Positions 54,041 to 62,838 of a DNA stretch of 64,000 nucleotides are shown here, piece after piece. The stretch comes from Variovorax boronicumulans (GTDB lineage: Bacteria; Pseudomonadota; Gammaproteobacteria; Burkholderiales; Burkholderiaceae_C). The notes under the pieces were generated by a model, which worked only from the letters and a program-made list of their open reading frames with translations, searched no databases and was not told the DNA's origin. The stretch spans positions 186,001-250,000 of the forward strand of contig NZ_JARXVG010000002.1 in the NCBI RefSeq assembly GCF_029892485.1, written 5' to 3'. The position numbers were made by a program, and so were the translations under genes. How positions within the stretch are numbered: the first letter of the stretch is position 1; each line of letters starts with the position of its first letter.

Positions 54041-54754
54041 ATGGCGGAACATTTGCTGGACGTCAATGGCGGCACGCTGCCAGACCAGATCTACGCTCGG
54101 ATGGTCGAAGCCATCCTGCGCGGGGACTACGTCGACTCGAAAAAGCTGCCGACGGAAGGCGAACTGGCGTCCCAATTCGGGGTCTCGCGGCCGACCGTCC
54201 GGGAAGCCCTGTCGAGGCTGCGATCGGACGGGATCATCGAATCCCGCCGCGGCTCGGGCAGCCACGTCGTGCGCTCTCCCGGCACGCCGGCATCGAGCAT
54301 GCCCCCCATCAGGAACTATTCGGACATCGAACGGTATTACGCCTACCGAACGGTGGTCGAATCGGGCGCGGCGGCCGCGGCTGCGGAGTTCCGCACGGCC
54401 GACGACCTCACGACGATCAGGACCTGCCTGGAAGCGCAGACCCTGGCCATGGAGGGTGGCAACAAGGGCATCGAAGACGACGTCCGCTTCCACATGGCGA
54501 TCGCGAGGGCCTCGCACAACCAGTTCTTCGTGGCCGCCGTCGAAACGAGCGTCGCGCCCATCAGGCAATTCATGGAGCTGGCGCGCAGCGTGCGATCGAA
54601 GATGACGGTCGAGCGTGCCCGGCTGGTCCAGACGGAGCACCAGCAGATCCTCGACGCCATCGAGAAGCGATCCCCGGCCGACGCCGCCGAGGCAACAAGG
54701 CTCCATATCCTCAACGCCAAGCGACGGATCTTCGACGCAGCGAAATTGCGGTAG
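54041..54754 (+). CDS. GntR-family regulator, FadR/FCD type
   Basis: 237 aa. N-terminal GntR winged helix with QIYARMVEAILRGDYVDSKKLPTEGELASQFGVSRPTVREALSRLRSDGIIESRRGSGSHV, whose recognition helix carries the R-P-T-V-R-E-A motif. The C-terminal FCD all-helical domain begins IERYYAYRTVVESGAAAAAA. It has DVRFHMAIARASHNQFF (metal/ligand His) and a late H in TEHQQILDAIEKR. Expected ligand is a small organic or sugar acid. Divergent from the transporter operon, with matching operators on both sides. Ribosome site weak (CAAGGG). Confidence 0.88.
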   Translation: MAEHLLDVNGGTLPDQIYARMVEAILRGDYVDSKKLPTEGELASQFGVSRPTVREALSRLRSDGIIESRRGSGSHVVRSPGTPASSMPPIRNYSDIERYYAYRTVVESGAAAAAAEFRTADDLTTIRTCLEAQTLAMEGGNKGIEDDVRFHMAIARASHNQFFVAAVETSVAPIRQFMELARSVRSKMTVERARLVQTEHQQILDAIEKRSPADAAEATRLHILNAKRRIFDAAKLR

Positions 54755-54929
54755 AGCGACGGCCCGGCCGCCCACGTGTTCCATGGACCAGCCCCGCATA
54801 CTCCATCCCGCCGCCCCAGGTTGACCCCACGGCCCGCGGCCTGCAGGTTGCAGGCAAGCACCGAAGGTGCCGGTCCTCGGCGTGTTTCAACGACAAGAAT
54901 CATTCATTCAGCAACAAGAGAGAAATACC

Positions 54930-55220
54930 ATGGCCAAAGCCTATTGGGTCAGCGCATACCGTGCCGTCAAGGACGCCGACAAACTCGCGGCCTACGCCAA
55001 ACTGGCCGGCCCCGTGATCGCTGCCGGCGGCGGGCGTTTTCTCGCGCGTGGCCTGCCCGCGAAGGTCTACGAGCACGGTCTGTCCGAACGCACCGTGTTG
55101 ATCGAGTTCGACAGCGTCGAGCAGGCCACGTCCGCCCATGACAGTCCAGCCTACCAGGCCGCGCTCGCCGCACTGGGCGATGGTGCCGAACGGGATCTGC
55201 GGATCATCGAAGGCGTCTGA
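54930..55220 (+). CDS. DUF1330 family protein
   Basis: 96 aa from ATG 54930 (AGAGAG upstream). KAYWVSAYRAVKDADKLAAYAKLAGPVIAAGGGRFLARG, then VLIEFDSVEQATSAHDSPAYQAAL is the DUF1330 pattern: a ferredoxin-like alpha+beta fold found in small stand-alone proteins, often dimeric. Some relatives are stress-linked, but the biochemical role is not established. Cytoplasmic; no signal. Flanking gene contexts differ, and it is probably its own unit. Confidence 0.8.
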   Translation: MAKAYWVSAYRAVKDADKLAAYAKLAGPVIAAGGGRFLARGLPAKVYEHGLSERTVLIEFDSVEQATSAHDSPAYQAALAALGDGAERDLRIIEGV

Positions 55221-55329
55221 GCGGCACGCAATTGCGGCAAGGTTCGCGGCGCGGACCATCGCCAAAACACTACGCGCCCTCGCGTATCCGCCCTTCACAT
55301 CCGCCTCTGGAATCGACGATGCTCGGTTC

Positions 55330-55665
55330 ATGTCCAGTGCGCGCTCACCGCTGTCTTCACGTCCCGGCTGGCGCATCGCGGCGTCGATCTACACGGTCGC
55401 CGGCGCGGTGTGCGTGCTGGGCAGCGCCGTCGTGCCGGAGAGCGATGTGGGCATGCTGGTCGCGATCGCGGGCGGCCTGCCATGGTCGCTGGGGCTCCTC
55501 ACGCTCGACCTCTCGCCCGGCGTGGCGAGCACTGCGTTGCTGCTGCTCGCGGGCAGCTGGACGGTGAACGCGGCGCTGCTGTGGTGGCTGGCCCTGCGGC
55601 CACGCGATCCGGCGGCACTGCACGACGCCCAATTGCCGTCCCGCGCCGCAAAGCGGACGCGATAG
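55330..55665 (+). CDS. Small integral membrane protein, 111 aa
   Basis: From ATG 55330 (MSSARSPLSS). Three hydrophobic helices (about 15-35, 41-60 and 65-85: IAASIYTVAGAVCVLGSAVV, VGMLVAIAGGLPWSLGLL, ASTALLLLAGSWTVNAALLWWLAL) and a basic C-terminus. No family recognised. It lacks a clear ribosome site and the open frame continues upstream, so the start is uncertain. The helix periodicity supports a real gene. Confidence 0.5.
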   Translation: MSSARSPLSSRPGWRIAASIYTVAGAVCVLGSAVVPESDVGMLVAIAGGLPWSLGLLTLDLSPGVASTALLLLAGSWTVNAALLWWLALRPRDPAALHDAQLPSRAAKRTR

Positions 55666-55798
55666 TCTGCCCTTTCGCGAAAGCGCCGTCCGGCAGGGAC
55701 TTCTTCGGACGGCCATCCTCGTGCGAATATTTCGATGCGATGATTTCGCAACGCATGCCCTGCATCGCGCATCCCAAAAAACAGAGGAAGACAAGTCA

Positions 55799-56941
55799 AT
55801 GCCCAGACCCCTGCAAGCCAATGCCCCTTTGATCGGCGTTCCCGGCGGCCGCCACCTGCTGGACACGCCCGCACTGCTGATCGACCTGCCCGCCATGACC
55901 CGCAACATCGAACGCATGGCCGCCTTCGCCAAGGCACGCGGCATCGGCCTCAGGCCGCACGTCAAGACCCACAAGTCGGTCGAGATCGCGCGGCGCCAGG
56001 TGGCCGCGGGCGCCATCGGCGTGAGCTGCGTCACCATGGGCGAGGCGGAGGTCATGGTCGATGGCGGCATTCGCAGCGTGCTGATCACCTCGCCGGCCGT
56101 CACGCCGAGCAAGATCGCGCGCCTGGTCAAGCTGGCCGAGCGTGCGGCGCCCGGCGGCGTCATGGTGGTGGCCGACAACCTGGCCAATGTGGCCGATCTG
56201 GCACATGCCGCGAGCGGGCTGCTGCATCCGCTGCCCGTGCTGGTCGACTACGGCGCCGGCTACAACCGCACCGGCGCCGCGAACGAAGCGCAGGTGCTCG
56301 CGCTCGCAGCGGCCATCGCCGCCGAGCCGCGCCTGCGGCTGCGCGGCCTGCAGGCGTATGCGGGCAACCTGCAGCACATCGTCGCGCGCGAAGCGCGCAG
56401 CGCCGCGGCCGCGAGCCTGCGCGAAACCGTGGCGGGCATCGTCGCGGCGGCCCGGCGCAAGGGGTTCAATTTCGAGATCGTCACCGGTGCCGGCACCGGC
56501 ACGCACGACCTCGATGCGGAGCAGAACGCCTTCACCGAACTGCAGGCCGGCTCCTATGTCTTCATGGATGCGGAATACACCCAGGTGCTGGCGGCCGGCA
56601 GCGAGCCGTCGCCCTTCGAGGTGGCGCTGTTCGTGCAGACGGCGGTGGTCAGCACCAATGCGGCGGACTGGGTCACGGTGGACGGCGGCACCAAGTGCTT
56701 CGCCACCGACAGCGGCGTGCCGCTGGTCGCGCGCGGCACCGATGCCGCGGGCCGCTACGCCTTCTTCGGCGACGAGCACGGCAAGCTGATGCCGGCTGGG
56801 GCGCGCCCCGCGCTGGGCACGCGCATCGAGTTCGTGACGCCGCATTGCGATCCGACGGTGAACCTGCATGACGTCTATCACGTGGTCGAAGGCGGCGCGC
56901 TGGTGGCGATCTGGCCGGTGGACGCACGCGGGAAGCGATAG
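55799..56941 (+). CDS. DSD1-family PLP enzyme (D-threonine aldolase/D-serine dehydratase type)
   Basis: 380 aa from ATG 55799 with GAGGAAG upstream. Alanine-racemase-like PLP barrel. Cofactor Lys in LRPHVKTHKSVEIA. VSCVTMGEAEVM, VLVDYGAGYNRTG and VTGAGTGTHDLDAEQ contribute to the phosphate and ring site. The C-terminal beta domain carries VTPHCDPTVNLHDVYHVV, whose H/C and D match the metal site of D-threonine aldolase-like enzymes. Substrate is likely a D-hydroxyamino acid; aldolase and dehydratase cannot be separated by eye. Confidence 0.85.
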   Translation: MPRPLQANAPLIGVPGGRHLLDTPALLIDLPAMTRNIERMAAFAKARGIGLRPHVKTHKSVEIARRQVAAGAIGVSCVTMGEAEVMVDGGIRSVLITSPAVTPSKIARLVKLAERAAPGGVMVVADNLANVADLAHAASGLLHPLPVLVDYGAGYNRTGAANEAQVLALAAAIAAEPRLRLRGLQAYAGNLQHIVAREARSAAAASLRETVAGIVAAARRKGFNFEIVTGAGTGTHDLDAEQNAFTELQAGSYVFMDAEYTQVLAAGSEPSPFEVALFVQTAVVSTNAADWVTVDGGTKCFATDSGVPLVARGTDAAGRYAFFGDEHGKLMPAGARPALGTRIEFVTPHCDPTVNLHDVYHVVEGGALVAIWPVDARGKR

Positions 56942-57026
56942 CCCGCTGCGCGCGGCGCACTCGGCATAAGGAAACTCGGAAAGCGTATTTCCCAAGACGG
57001 GTGCGGCCGGGGCACAGTCCCGTCCG

Positions 57027-58295
57027 ATGGCAATCCTCCAAGACACGCCGCGCCCGACGCGCGCCAACGCTGCATCGGCAGCGCCTTCCTCACCCTCGTC
57101 ACAACAGCTCTTCGCGCGTTTTCGTCCCGTCTTCGATCGCATCGCCGTGCATGCGGCGCAGCGCGAGAACGAGCGCGAACTGGCCCACGAGCCGGTTGCC
57201 TGGCTCAACGCCGAGCGCTTCGGCGCCCTGCGCGTGCCCATCGAACATGGCGGCCTGGGCGCCTCGGTCGAGCAGCTGTACGACCTGCTCATCGAACTCG
57301 GCGAGGCCGACTCCAACCTGCCGCAGATCCTGCGCGCGCACTTCGGTTTCATCGAACGGCTGTTTGCGGAAATCGACCCGGCGCTGCACGGTCCGTGGCT
57401 GCGGCTTGCGGCCGACGGCGTGATCTTCGGCAACGCCACCACCGAACTCGGCGAAGGGGCGCTGGGCGCCTTGCAGACCACGCTGTCGCACGACGGCGAT
57501 GCATGGCGGCTCGACGGCGACAAGTACTACAGCACCGGCACGCTCTACGCCGACTGGATCTCGGTCTCGGCCCAGCGCCTGAACGCCGACGGCAGCAGCG
57601 ACCGCGTGATCGCGCTCGTGCCTTCGGAGGCCGCTGGCGTGGAGCGTGTCGATGACTGGCGCGGCTTCGGCCAGCGGTTGAGCGCATCGGGCACCACGCG
57701 CTTTCGCAACGTGCGGGTGAAGCCCGAGAACGTGCTGCTTTATGTGCGCGACCAGCCGACCCCGCTGACCGCGCATTTTCAGTTGACGCACCTGGCCACG
57801 CTGGCCGGCATCGCGCGAGCCATCGTGCGCGACGCGGTCGCCTTCGTGCAGCCGCGCAAGCGCGTCTACAGCCACGGCAGCGGCGATACGCCGCGCGAAG
57901 ATCCGCTGGTGCAGCAGGTCATCGGCCAGTTGGCCAGCACCGCGTTCATCGCAGCGTCCACCGTGCAGGCCGTGGCGCGCGGGCTCGACGAGATCGACCG
58001 CTTTCGCCAGCGCGGCGAACCGGTTCCGGAGAACCTGCTGTTCGAGGTGGAACTCAACACCGCCAAGGCGCAGGCCGGCATCGTCGATGCGGTGCTGCAG
58101 GCGGGCACGCGGCTCTTCGACATCGGCGGCGCCTCGGCGCTGCAGGAAGACCGCCGGCTCGACCGCCATTGGCGCAATGCGCGCACGCTGGCGTCGCACA
58201 ACCCGACGATCTACAAGGGGCGCGTGGTCGGCGATCACCTGCTCAACGGAGCGAGGCCGACGTTCTACTGGACGGTGGGAGCGATTGCGGCCTGA
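57027..58295 (+). CDS. Acyl-CoA-dehydrogenase-fold flavoenzyme (DszC/SfnB-like)
   Basis: 422 aa. ACAD fold: NAERFGALRVPIEHGGLGASVEQLYDLL, then FGNATTELGEGALGALQTTL, YSTGTLYADWISV and GFGQRLSASGTTRFRNVRV. The C-terminal LFDIGGASALQEDRRLDRHWRNARTLASHNPTIYKGRVVGDHLL resembles flavin-dependent monooxygenases (DszC, SfnB, DnmZ) in which the usual base Glu of dehydrogenases is missing and oxygen is used. It may need a separate flavin reductase, not seen here. Role possibly in sulfur or xenobiotic oxidation. Follows the DSD1 gene by 85 nt. Confidence 0.75.
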   Translation: MAILQDTPRPTRANAASAAPSSPSSQQLFARFRPVFDRIAVHAAQRENERELAHEPVAWLNAERFGALRVPIEHGGLGASVEQLYDLLIELGEADSNLPQILRAHFGFIERLFAEIDPALHGPWLRLAADGVIFGNATTELGEGALGALQTTLSHDGDAWRLDGDKYYSTGTLYADWISVSAQRLNADGSSDRVIALVPSEAAGVERVDDWRGFGQRLSASGTTRFRNVRVKPENVLLYVRDQPTPLTAHFQLTHLATLAGIARAIVRDAVAFVQPRKRVYSHGSGDTPREDPLVQQVIGQLASTAFIAASTVQAVARGLDEIDRFRQRGEPVPENLLFEVELNTAKAQAGIVDAVLQAGTRLFDIGGASALQEDRRLDRHWRNARTLASHNPTIYKGRVVGDHLLNGARPTFYWTVGAIAA

Positions 58296-58316
58296 CGGCC
58301 AAGGAAAGCTGGAGCC

Positions 58317-58631
58317 TCAGACGCGAGGCAATGCTGCGAGGAAGGTGGAGACAACGATCGCGGCGGCGCGATCCAGTTGCAGGATGTCGGCTACATCGAA
58401 GGCGTGCGGCGCCGTGCGGCCGCTCGCGCCGAGCGGCTTGCGGATCTCTACAAGAACTTCGGCCGCGAGCTCGCGGTCGCTTCGCGGCCCGCCGTCGGGG
58501 TGCATCACCCACTCATCGACCTGGTCGAACGGAATGCTGCGGAAAACCCCAACGATGGGGATGTACTTGTAGCGATCCTCGCCCACCAGGATGGGCACGC
58601 TGAGATTACAAAAGAACGTGGTCGTCGACAT
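58317..58631 (-). CDS. Hypothetical protein, 104 aa
   Basis: MSTTTFFCNLSVPILVGEDRYKYIPIVGVFRSIPFDQVDEWVMHPDGGPRSDRELAAEVLVEIRKPLG and so on. A compact soluble protein with alternating hydrophobic strands, then a helix-like AADILQ..AAAIVVSTFLAAL tail. No family recognised. The composition is normal, unlike the arginine-rich opposite frames. Ribosome site weak. Convergent with the flavoenzyme gene. Function unknown. Confidence 0.5.
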   Translation of the reverse strand: MSTTTFFCNLSVPILVGEDRYKYIPIVGVFRSIPFDQVDEWVMHPDGGPRSDRELAAEVLVEIRKPLGASGRTAPHAFDVADILQLDRAAAIVVSTFLAALPRV

Positions 58632-58923
58632 GCAGGAGCGCCGTCGCTAAGCAAAGCGTTCGATTGTTAAGGACTGTGCGTTCAGGAGCCATCCTTCCAA
58701 GGGTCTGCTGCCAGCTCGGCCGTGACCTTCTGCACACAAAGTGATTCCATTTGCCCACAACCATCCCATAAAACAACTACTTAATTCTTACACACAGATA
58801 CCCAACATGTGTTAACTAGTGACTTTTCAGGCCCACCGCAGTACATGAATCTTCGGCAAGCGAGGCCCTCCGCGCTTCTTTTCCGAGCGCGATGGCGGTG
58901 GCGAGGCAACGATGGCTCGATGC

Positions 58924-59751
58924 TCAGGCGGTCGGACTGAAACGCGGTGTGCGTCGCTCGATGTTGGCCTTTACTGCCTCGGCCTGGTTGGCACTGCCGA
59001 TGAGCGCCTTCTGCTCGACCGACTCGGCCAACAGCAGCTCCGCCGCACTTTGCGACATGGCCGCGTTGAGCAGCCGCTTGCCGGCGCGGATCGCGTCGGG
59101 GCTCTTGCGGGCGATCTCGTGCGCCATCTGCAGCGCCTCGGCCAGCGGATCGGCCGAGAGCCGCGTGGCAAAACCGATCTGCAGCGCTTCCTCGCCGGAG
59201 AAGATGCGCCCGGTGAACGTGAGTTCGCGCACCACGTCGTTGCGCGCCAGTTCGCGCATCAGCACCATGCCGGCCATGTCGGGCACCAGGCCCCACTTGA
59301 TCTCCATCACCGACAGCTTGGTGTCGGGCGCGACGATGCGGATGTCCGCACCCAGCGCGACCTGAAAACCACCGCCGAAGGCCACGCCGTGCACGGCGGC
59401 AATGACCGGCACCGGTACCTCGCGCCAGACCATTGCGACCTGCTGCGCGGCGTTGGCGATGCCGTGGGTGCGCTGGACAAGGTCGGCACCCGCCGCGCCC
59501 TCGCCGAGCACGCCGCTGCCCGCGCCCTGCTGCATGCGCTCGAAAGAAGCCATGTCGAGGCCCGCGCAGAACGCCTTGCCGCGGCCGGAAATCACCACGG
59601 CGCGCACCGCCTTGTCGCCGCAGAGGGCTTCGCCGGCTTCGATCAGCGCATCGAACATCGCGGGGTCGAGTGCGTTCATCTTGTCGGCGCGTGCCAGCTG
59701 CAGTTCCACCACGCCGTCGGGGTGTCGGGTCCATTCGATGCGATCGCTCAT
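58924..59751 (-). CDS. Crotonase / enoyl-CoA hydratase family protein
   Basis: 275 aa. Crotonase fold with the oxyanion-hole motif VIAAVHGVAFGGGFQVALGADIRIVAPDTKLSVMEIKWGLVPDMAGMVLM. GKAFCAGLDMASFE is the first CoA loop. The catalytic Glu pair of enoyl-CoA hydratase is not clear; Asp in VPDMAG may take one role. It could be hydratase, isomerase or another acyl-CoA enzyme. Single gene, divergent from phoX, with a 292-nt intergenic stretch downstream that holds no recognised gene. Confidence 0.85.
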   Translation of the reverse strand: MSDRIEWTRHPDGVVELQLARADKMNALDPAMFDALIEAGEALCGDKAVRAVVISGRGKAFCAGLDMASFERMQQGAGSGVLGEGAAGADLVQRTHGIANAAQQVAMVWREVPVPVIAAVHGVAFGGGFQVALGADIRIVAPDTKLSVMEIKWGLVPDMAGMVLMRELARNDVVRELTFTGRIFSGEEALQIGFATRLSADPLAEALQMAHEIARKSPDAIRAGKRLLNAAMSQSAAELLLAESVEQKALIGSANQAEAVKANIERRTPRFSPTA

Positions 59752-59837
59752 GCGTGTCTCCTTGTGGGTTTCGGCCAGTATCGCCCGGGCTGGCCGCTGG
59801 GCGATGATGGCGGCTGTCGCCTACCCAACATCCCGCC

Positions 59838-61709
59838 ATGCCGCTCGATCGCCGTCACTTTCTCCTTCAATCGGGTTCGGTCGCCGCCGTGGTGGCGCTG
59901 TTCGGCCAGGGATGCGCGCCGCCTTCGACCGCACGCAGCAGCAGCAACAACGCCTTCGGATTCACCGGCGTGCCGGTATCCCTGCGCGACACCGTCGTCG
60001 TGCCGCCGGAGTACGAATGGCAACTGCTCTACCCCTGGGGCACGCCCACCGGCGTCGCGGGGCAGATGCCGGCGTTCGCGCCCGACGGCTCCAACAGCGC
60101 CGCCGACCAGGCGGTACAGGCCGGCATGCACCACGACGGCATGCATTTCTTCGCGCTCGATGCGAGCGGCGAGCGCGGCCTGCTCGTGATGAACCACGAA
60201 TACACCGACGAGCAATTGCTGCACGCCGACGGCATCAAGGTGTGGACCGCGGACAAGGTGCGCAAGTCGCTCCACGCGATGGGCGTCTCGGTGATCGAGG
60301 TGCGCCGCACCGCCGCCGGCTGGCAGCAGGTGCAGCCCTCGCCCTTCGCGCGCCGCATCCATGGCAACACGTCCATGCGCATCGCCGGCCCGGCCGCGGG
60401 CACGCCCTTGATGCGCACCGCCGCCAACCCGGCCGGCGACCAGGTCTTCGGCACCTTCGCCAACTGCGCGATGGGCGTCACGCCCTGGGGCACGTACCTG
60501 ACCTGCGAAGAAAACTTCCACGGCTACTTCGGCGGGCCGAAGGAAGCGGCGAAAGACATGACGGATGCGCAGCGCCGCTACGGCACGGTCCCGGGTTCGC
60601 AATGGGTCGAGTACTGGCGCTTCGACGAGCGCTTCGACCTCGGCCGCCACCCGAACGAGCCGCATCGCTTCGGCTGGGTGGTGGAGATCGATCCCTTCGA
60701 CCCGACATCCACGCCCGTCAAGCGCACGGCGCTGGGCCGCAAGCGCCAGGAGAGCGCCACCTGCACGCTCGCGAAGGACGGCCGCGTGGTCGTCTACATG
60801 GGCGACGACGCGCGCTTCGAATACATCTACAAATTCGTGAGCCGCGAGAAGGTGCGCCCCGGCACCGATGCCGCAGCCCGCACCGCCAACCGCCACCTGC
60901 TCGACGACGGCACGCTCTACGTCGCACGCTACGACGCCGGCGGACGCGGCCAATGGCTCGAACTCACGCACGGCCGCAACGGCCTCGACGCGGCCGGCGG
61001 CTTTGCCGACCAGGCCGAGGTACTGATCCACGCCCGCCTCGCCGGCGACATCGTCGGCGGCACGAAGATGGACCGCCCCGAATGGATCGCCGTGCATCCG
61101 CACAGCGGCGAGGTGTACGTCACCCTCACCAACAACAGCCAGCGCGGCGATGCCGGCAAGCCCGCGCCCGATGCGGCCAACCCGCGCGCCAACAACCTTT
61201 TCGGCGGCATCCTGCGCTGGCGCGAGGACGGCAACGATGCCGCCGCCACCGGCTTCGCCTGGGACCACTTCGCGCTCGCCGGCGACCCCGCACAGGCGGG
61301 CAGCGGCGCGCGCTACCCCTCCGCCGACGCCGACATGTTCGGCAGCCCCGACGGCCTGCATTTCGATAGTGGCGGACTGCTCTGGATCCAGACCGACATG
61401 AGCGGCCAGGTGATCGGCAAGCCCGCCTACGCATCGCTGGGCAACAACCAGATGCTGTGCGCCGATCCGGCCACCGGACGGATCAAGCGCTTTCTGACCG
61501 GGCCCAGCGGCAGCGAGATCACCGGCTGCGTGGTCACGCCGGACCGGCGCACGCTGTTCGTGAACATCCAGCATCCGGGCGAGGCACGCGACGACGGCAG
61601 CGCCATGCCCAACAGCGCGTGGCCCGACGGCACGGCGCCGGGCAGCGCGCGGCCGCGCTCGGCAACGTTGGCGATCCGGCGGCGCGACGGCGGCATCGTC
61701 GGCAGCTGA
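59838..61709 (+). CDS. phoX: PhoX-family phosphatase (DUF839)
   Basis: 623 aa. Twin-arginine signal DRRHFLLQSGSVAAVVALFGQGC, suiting Tat export of a folded metalloprotein. PhoX landmarks are AGMHHDGMHFFAL, GLLVMNHEYTDEQLLHADG, FANCAMGVTPWGTYLTCEENFHGYFGG (with the Cys/Glu of the Fe-Ca site), FGWVVEIDPFDP and GDIVGGTKMDRPEWIAVHPHSGEVYVTLTNNS. PhoX enzymes release Pi from organic phosphates in the periplasm. The Pho box expected of such a gene was not convincing upstream. DUF488 follows after 21 nt. Confidence 0.87.
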   Translation: MPLDRRHFLLQSGSVAAVVALFGQGCAPPSTARSSSNNAFGFTGVPVSLRDTVVVPPEYEWQLLYPWGTPTGVAGQMPAFAPDGSNSAADQAVQAGMHHDGMHFFALDASGERGLLVMNHEYTDEQLLHADGIKVWTADKVRKSLHAMGVSVIEVRRTAAGWQQVQPSPFARRIHGNTSMRIAGPAAGTPLMRTAANPAGDQVFGTFANCAMGVTPWGTYLTCEENFHGYFGGPKEAAKDMTDAQRRYGTVPGSQWVEYWRFDERFDLGRHPNEPHRFGWVVEIDPFDPTSTPVKRTALGRKRQESATCTLAKDGRVVVYMGDDARFEYIYKFVSREKVRPGTDAAARTANRHLLDDGTLYVARYDAGGRGQWLELTHGRNGLDAAGGFADQAEVLIHARLAGDIVGGTKMDRPEWIAVHPHSGEVYVTLTNNSQRGDAGKPAPDAANPRANNLFGGILRWREDGNDAAATGFAWDHFALAGDPAQAGSGARYPSADADMFGSPDGLHFDSGGLLWIQTDMSGQVIGKPAYASLGNNQMLCADPATGRIKRFLTGPSGSEITGCVVTPDRRTLFVNIQHPGEARDDGSAMPNSAWPDGTAPGSARPRSATLAIRRRDGGIVGS

Positions 61710-61730
61710 CAGGAAGAAAGGAGACCCATC

Positions 61731-62129
61731 ATGAGCATCCGCATCGTTCGCCTGGGCACACCGCGCGCACCCGGCGAGGGCCTGCACGTCGGCACCGTGC
61801 GCCGCCCTCCGCGCGGCGTTCCGAAGACCGAGTTCGCCTCGCAGGACTGGTACGACGTGTGGTACCCCAACCTCGCGCCGTCCGCCGAGACGATGAAGCT
61901 GGGCCAGGAGGCGCAGGCAACGCAAGAGCCCGCGCAATGGAACGCCTTTGCGCGCAAGTACAAGGCAGAGATGGCCGAGTCCGACGCGAGCCGCAGCCTC
62001 GACCTGCTCGCCGCGCTCTCGCATGGCACGGCGCTGTCGGTGGGTTGCTACTGCGAAGACGAATCGCGCTGCCACCGCTCGCTGCTGCGCGGCCTGCTGG
62101 CCGAGCGCGGCGCGGACATCGCGGGCTGA
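61731..62129 (+). CDS. DUF488 family protein
   Basis: 132 aa, strong ribosome site (AAAGGAGA). RIVRLGTPRAPGEGLHVGTVRRPPRGVPK, then SLDLLAALSHGTALSVGCYCEDESRCHRSLLRGLLAERGA. The C-x-C..CHR..L motif near the end is the signature of DUF488. The family is uncharacterised; the conserved Cys and His suggest metal or redox chemistry. It starts 21 nt after phoX and its stop is 1 nt from the convergent GST stop. Confidence 0.85.
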   Translation: MSIRIVRLGTPRAPGEGLHVGTVRRPPRGVPKTEFASQDWYDVWYPNLAPSAETMKLGQEAQATQEPAQWNAFARKYKAEMAESDASRSLDLLAALSHGTALSVGCYCEDESRCHRSLLRGLLAERGADIAG

Positions 62130-62130
62130 A

Positions 62131-62739
62131 TCACACCTGGGGCGAGGCCAGGAACGCCGGCAGGGTTTCTGCGCGCGCGGAGTAAGCCGCCAGTGCCGGA
62201 AAGCTGCCCGGCGCAATGGCCTCGGGCAGCATCAGCTGCGTGAAGGCCCAGGCGACCGCCGACGAAACACCGCCCTGGGTCATCGTCGATTCATCGGCAG
62301 GCGGCGGCAACCCAGCCACCTCCCGCTCCAGTGCCGAATACGCCGCTGCAAGCTGCCCCTGCACCCGGTCCAGCCAGGGCTGGTGCAGCTTTTCGGCCGG
62401 GCGCAGTTGGTGTTCGTAGACGATCTGCACCGTCTTCTCGCAGGCCGCGAGCGCGAGGCCCGTCATGCGCAGCGCGCGCAGCCGGCTCGCCCCATCGGCA
62501 GGCATCAGGCTGCGGCCTGCGAGCGCTTCTGCGTAGTCGACGATCAAGGTCGAATCCATCAGCACCGTGCCGTCGTCGCACACCAGCGTGGGCGCCTTGA
62601 CCACCGGGTTGATCGCTCGGAACTGCTCGAAAGTGCTGAAGACCGAGACCGGTCGGTGCACGAACGGCGTGCCGAGCAGCCGCAGCGAGATGGCGACGCG
62701 GCGCACATAGGGTGAGTCGAGCATGCCGACGAGTTGCAT
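62131..62739 (-). CDS. Glutathione S-transferase family protein
   Basis: 202 aa from ATG 62739 (AGGAGAACC upstream). Thioredoxin-fold N-terminus MQLVGMLDSPYVRRVAISLRLLG with a Ser-Pro-Tyr active-site turn, then RAINPVVKAPTLVCDDGTVLMDSTLIVDYAEALAG (cis-Pro and the D-S glutathione pair). A helical C-domain follows, reduced at its end (FPALAAYSARAETLPAFL). Zeta/theta-like GST; substrate unknown. Divergent from an Lrp-type regulator 99 nt away, which may control it. Confidence 0.82.
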   Translation of the reverse strand: MQLVGMLDSPYVRRVAISLRLLGTPFVHRPVSVFSTFEQFRAINPVVKAPTLVCDDGTVLMDSTLIVDYAEALAGRSLMPADGASRLRALRMTGLALAACEKTVQIVYEHQLRPAEKLHQPWLDRVQGQLAAAYSALEREVAGLPPPADESTMTQGGVSSAVAWAFTQLMLPEAIAPGSFPALAAYSARAETLPAFLASPQV

Positions 62740-62838
62740 TGGTTCTCCTGAAGGTGTGCGCCACGATATCGATCGCCGTGCCCGCGCCGAATGGCAACCC
62801 ATCGAAAATCGGGGCTGCAAACCGATCAACCATCGGTC

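Noticed and set aside
59752..59837. Pho box before phoX
   Set aside because: CTGTCGCCTAC is followed by a poor second half-site; too weak against the clear 11-bp repeats of the pst and ppk regions.
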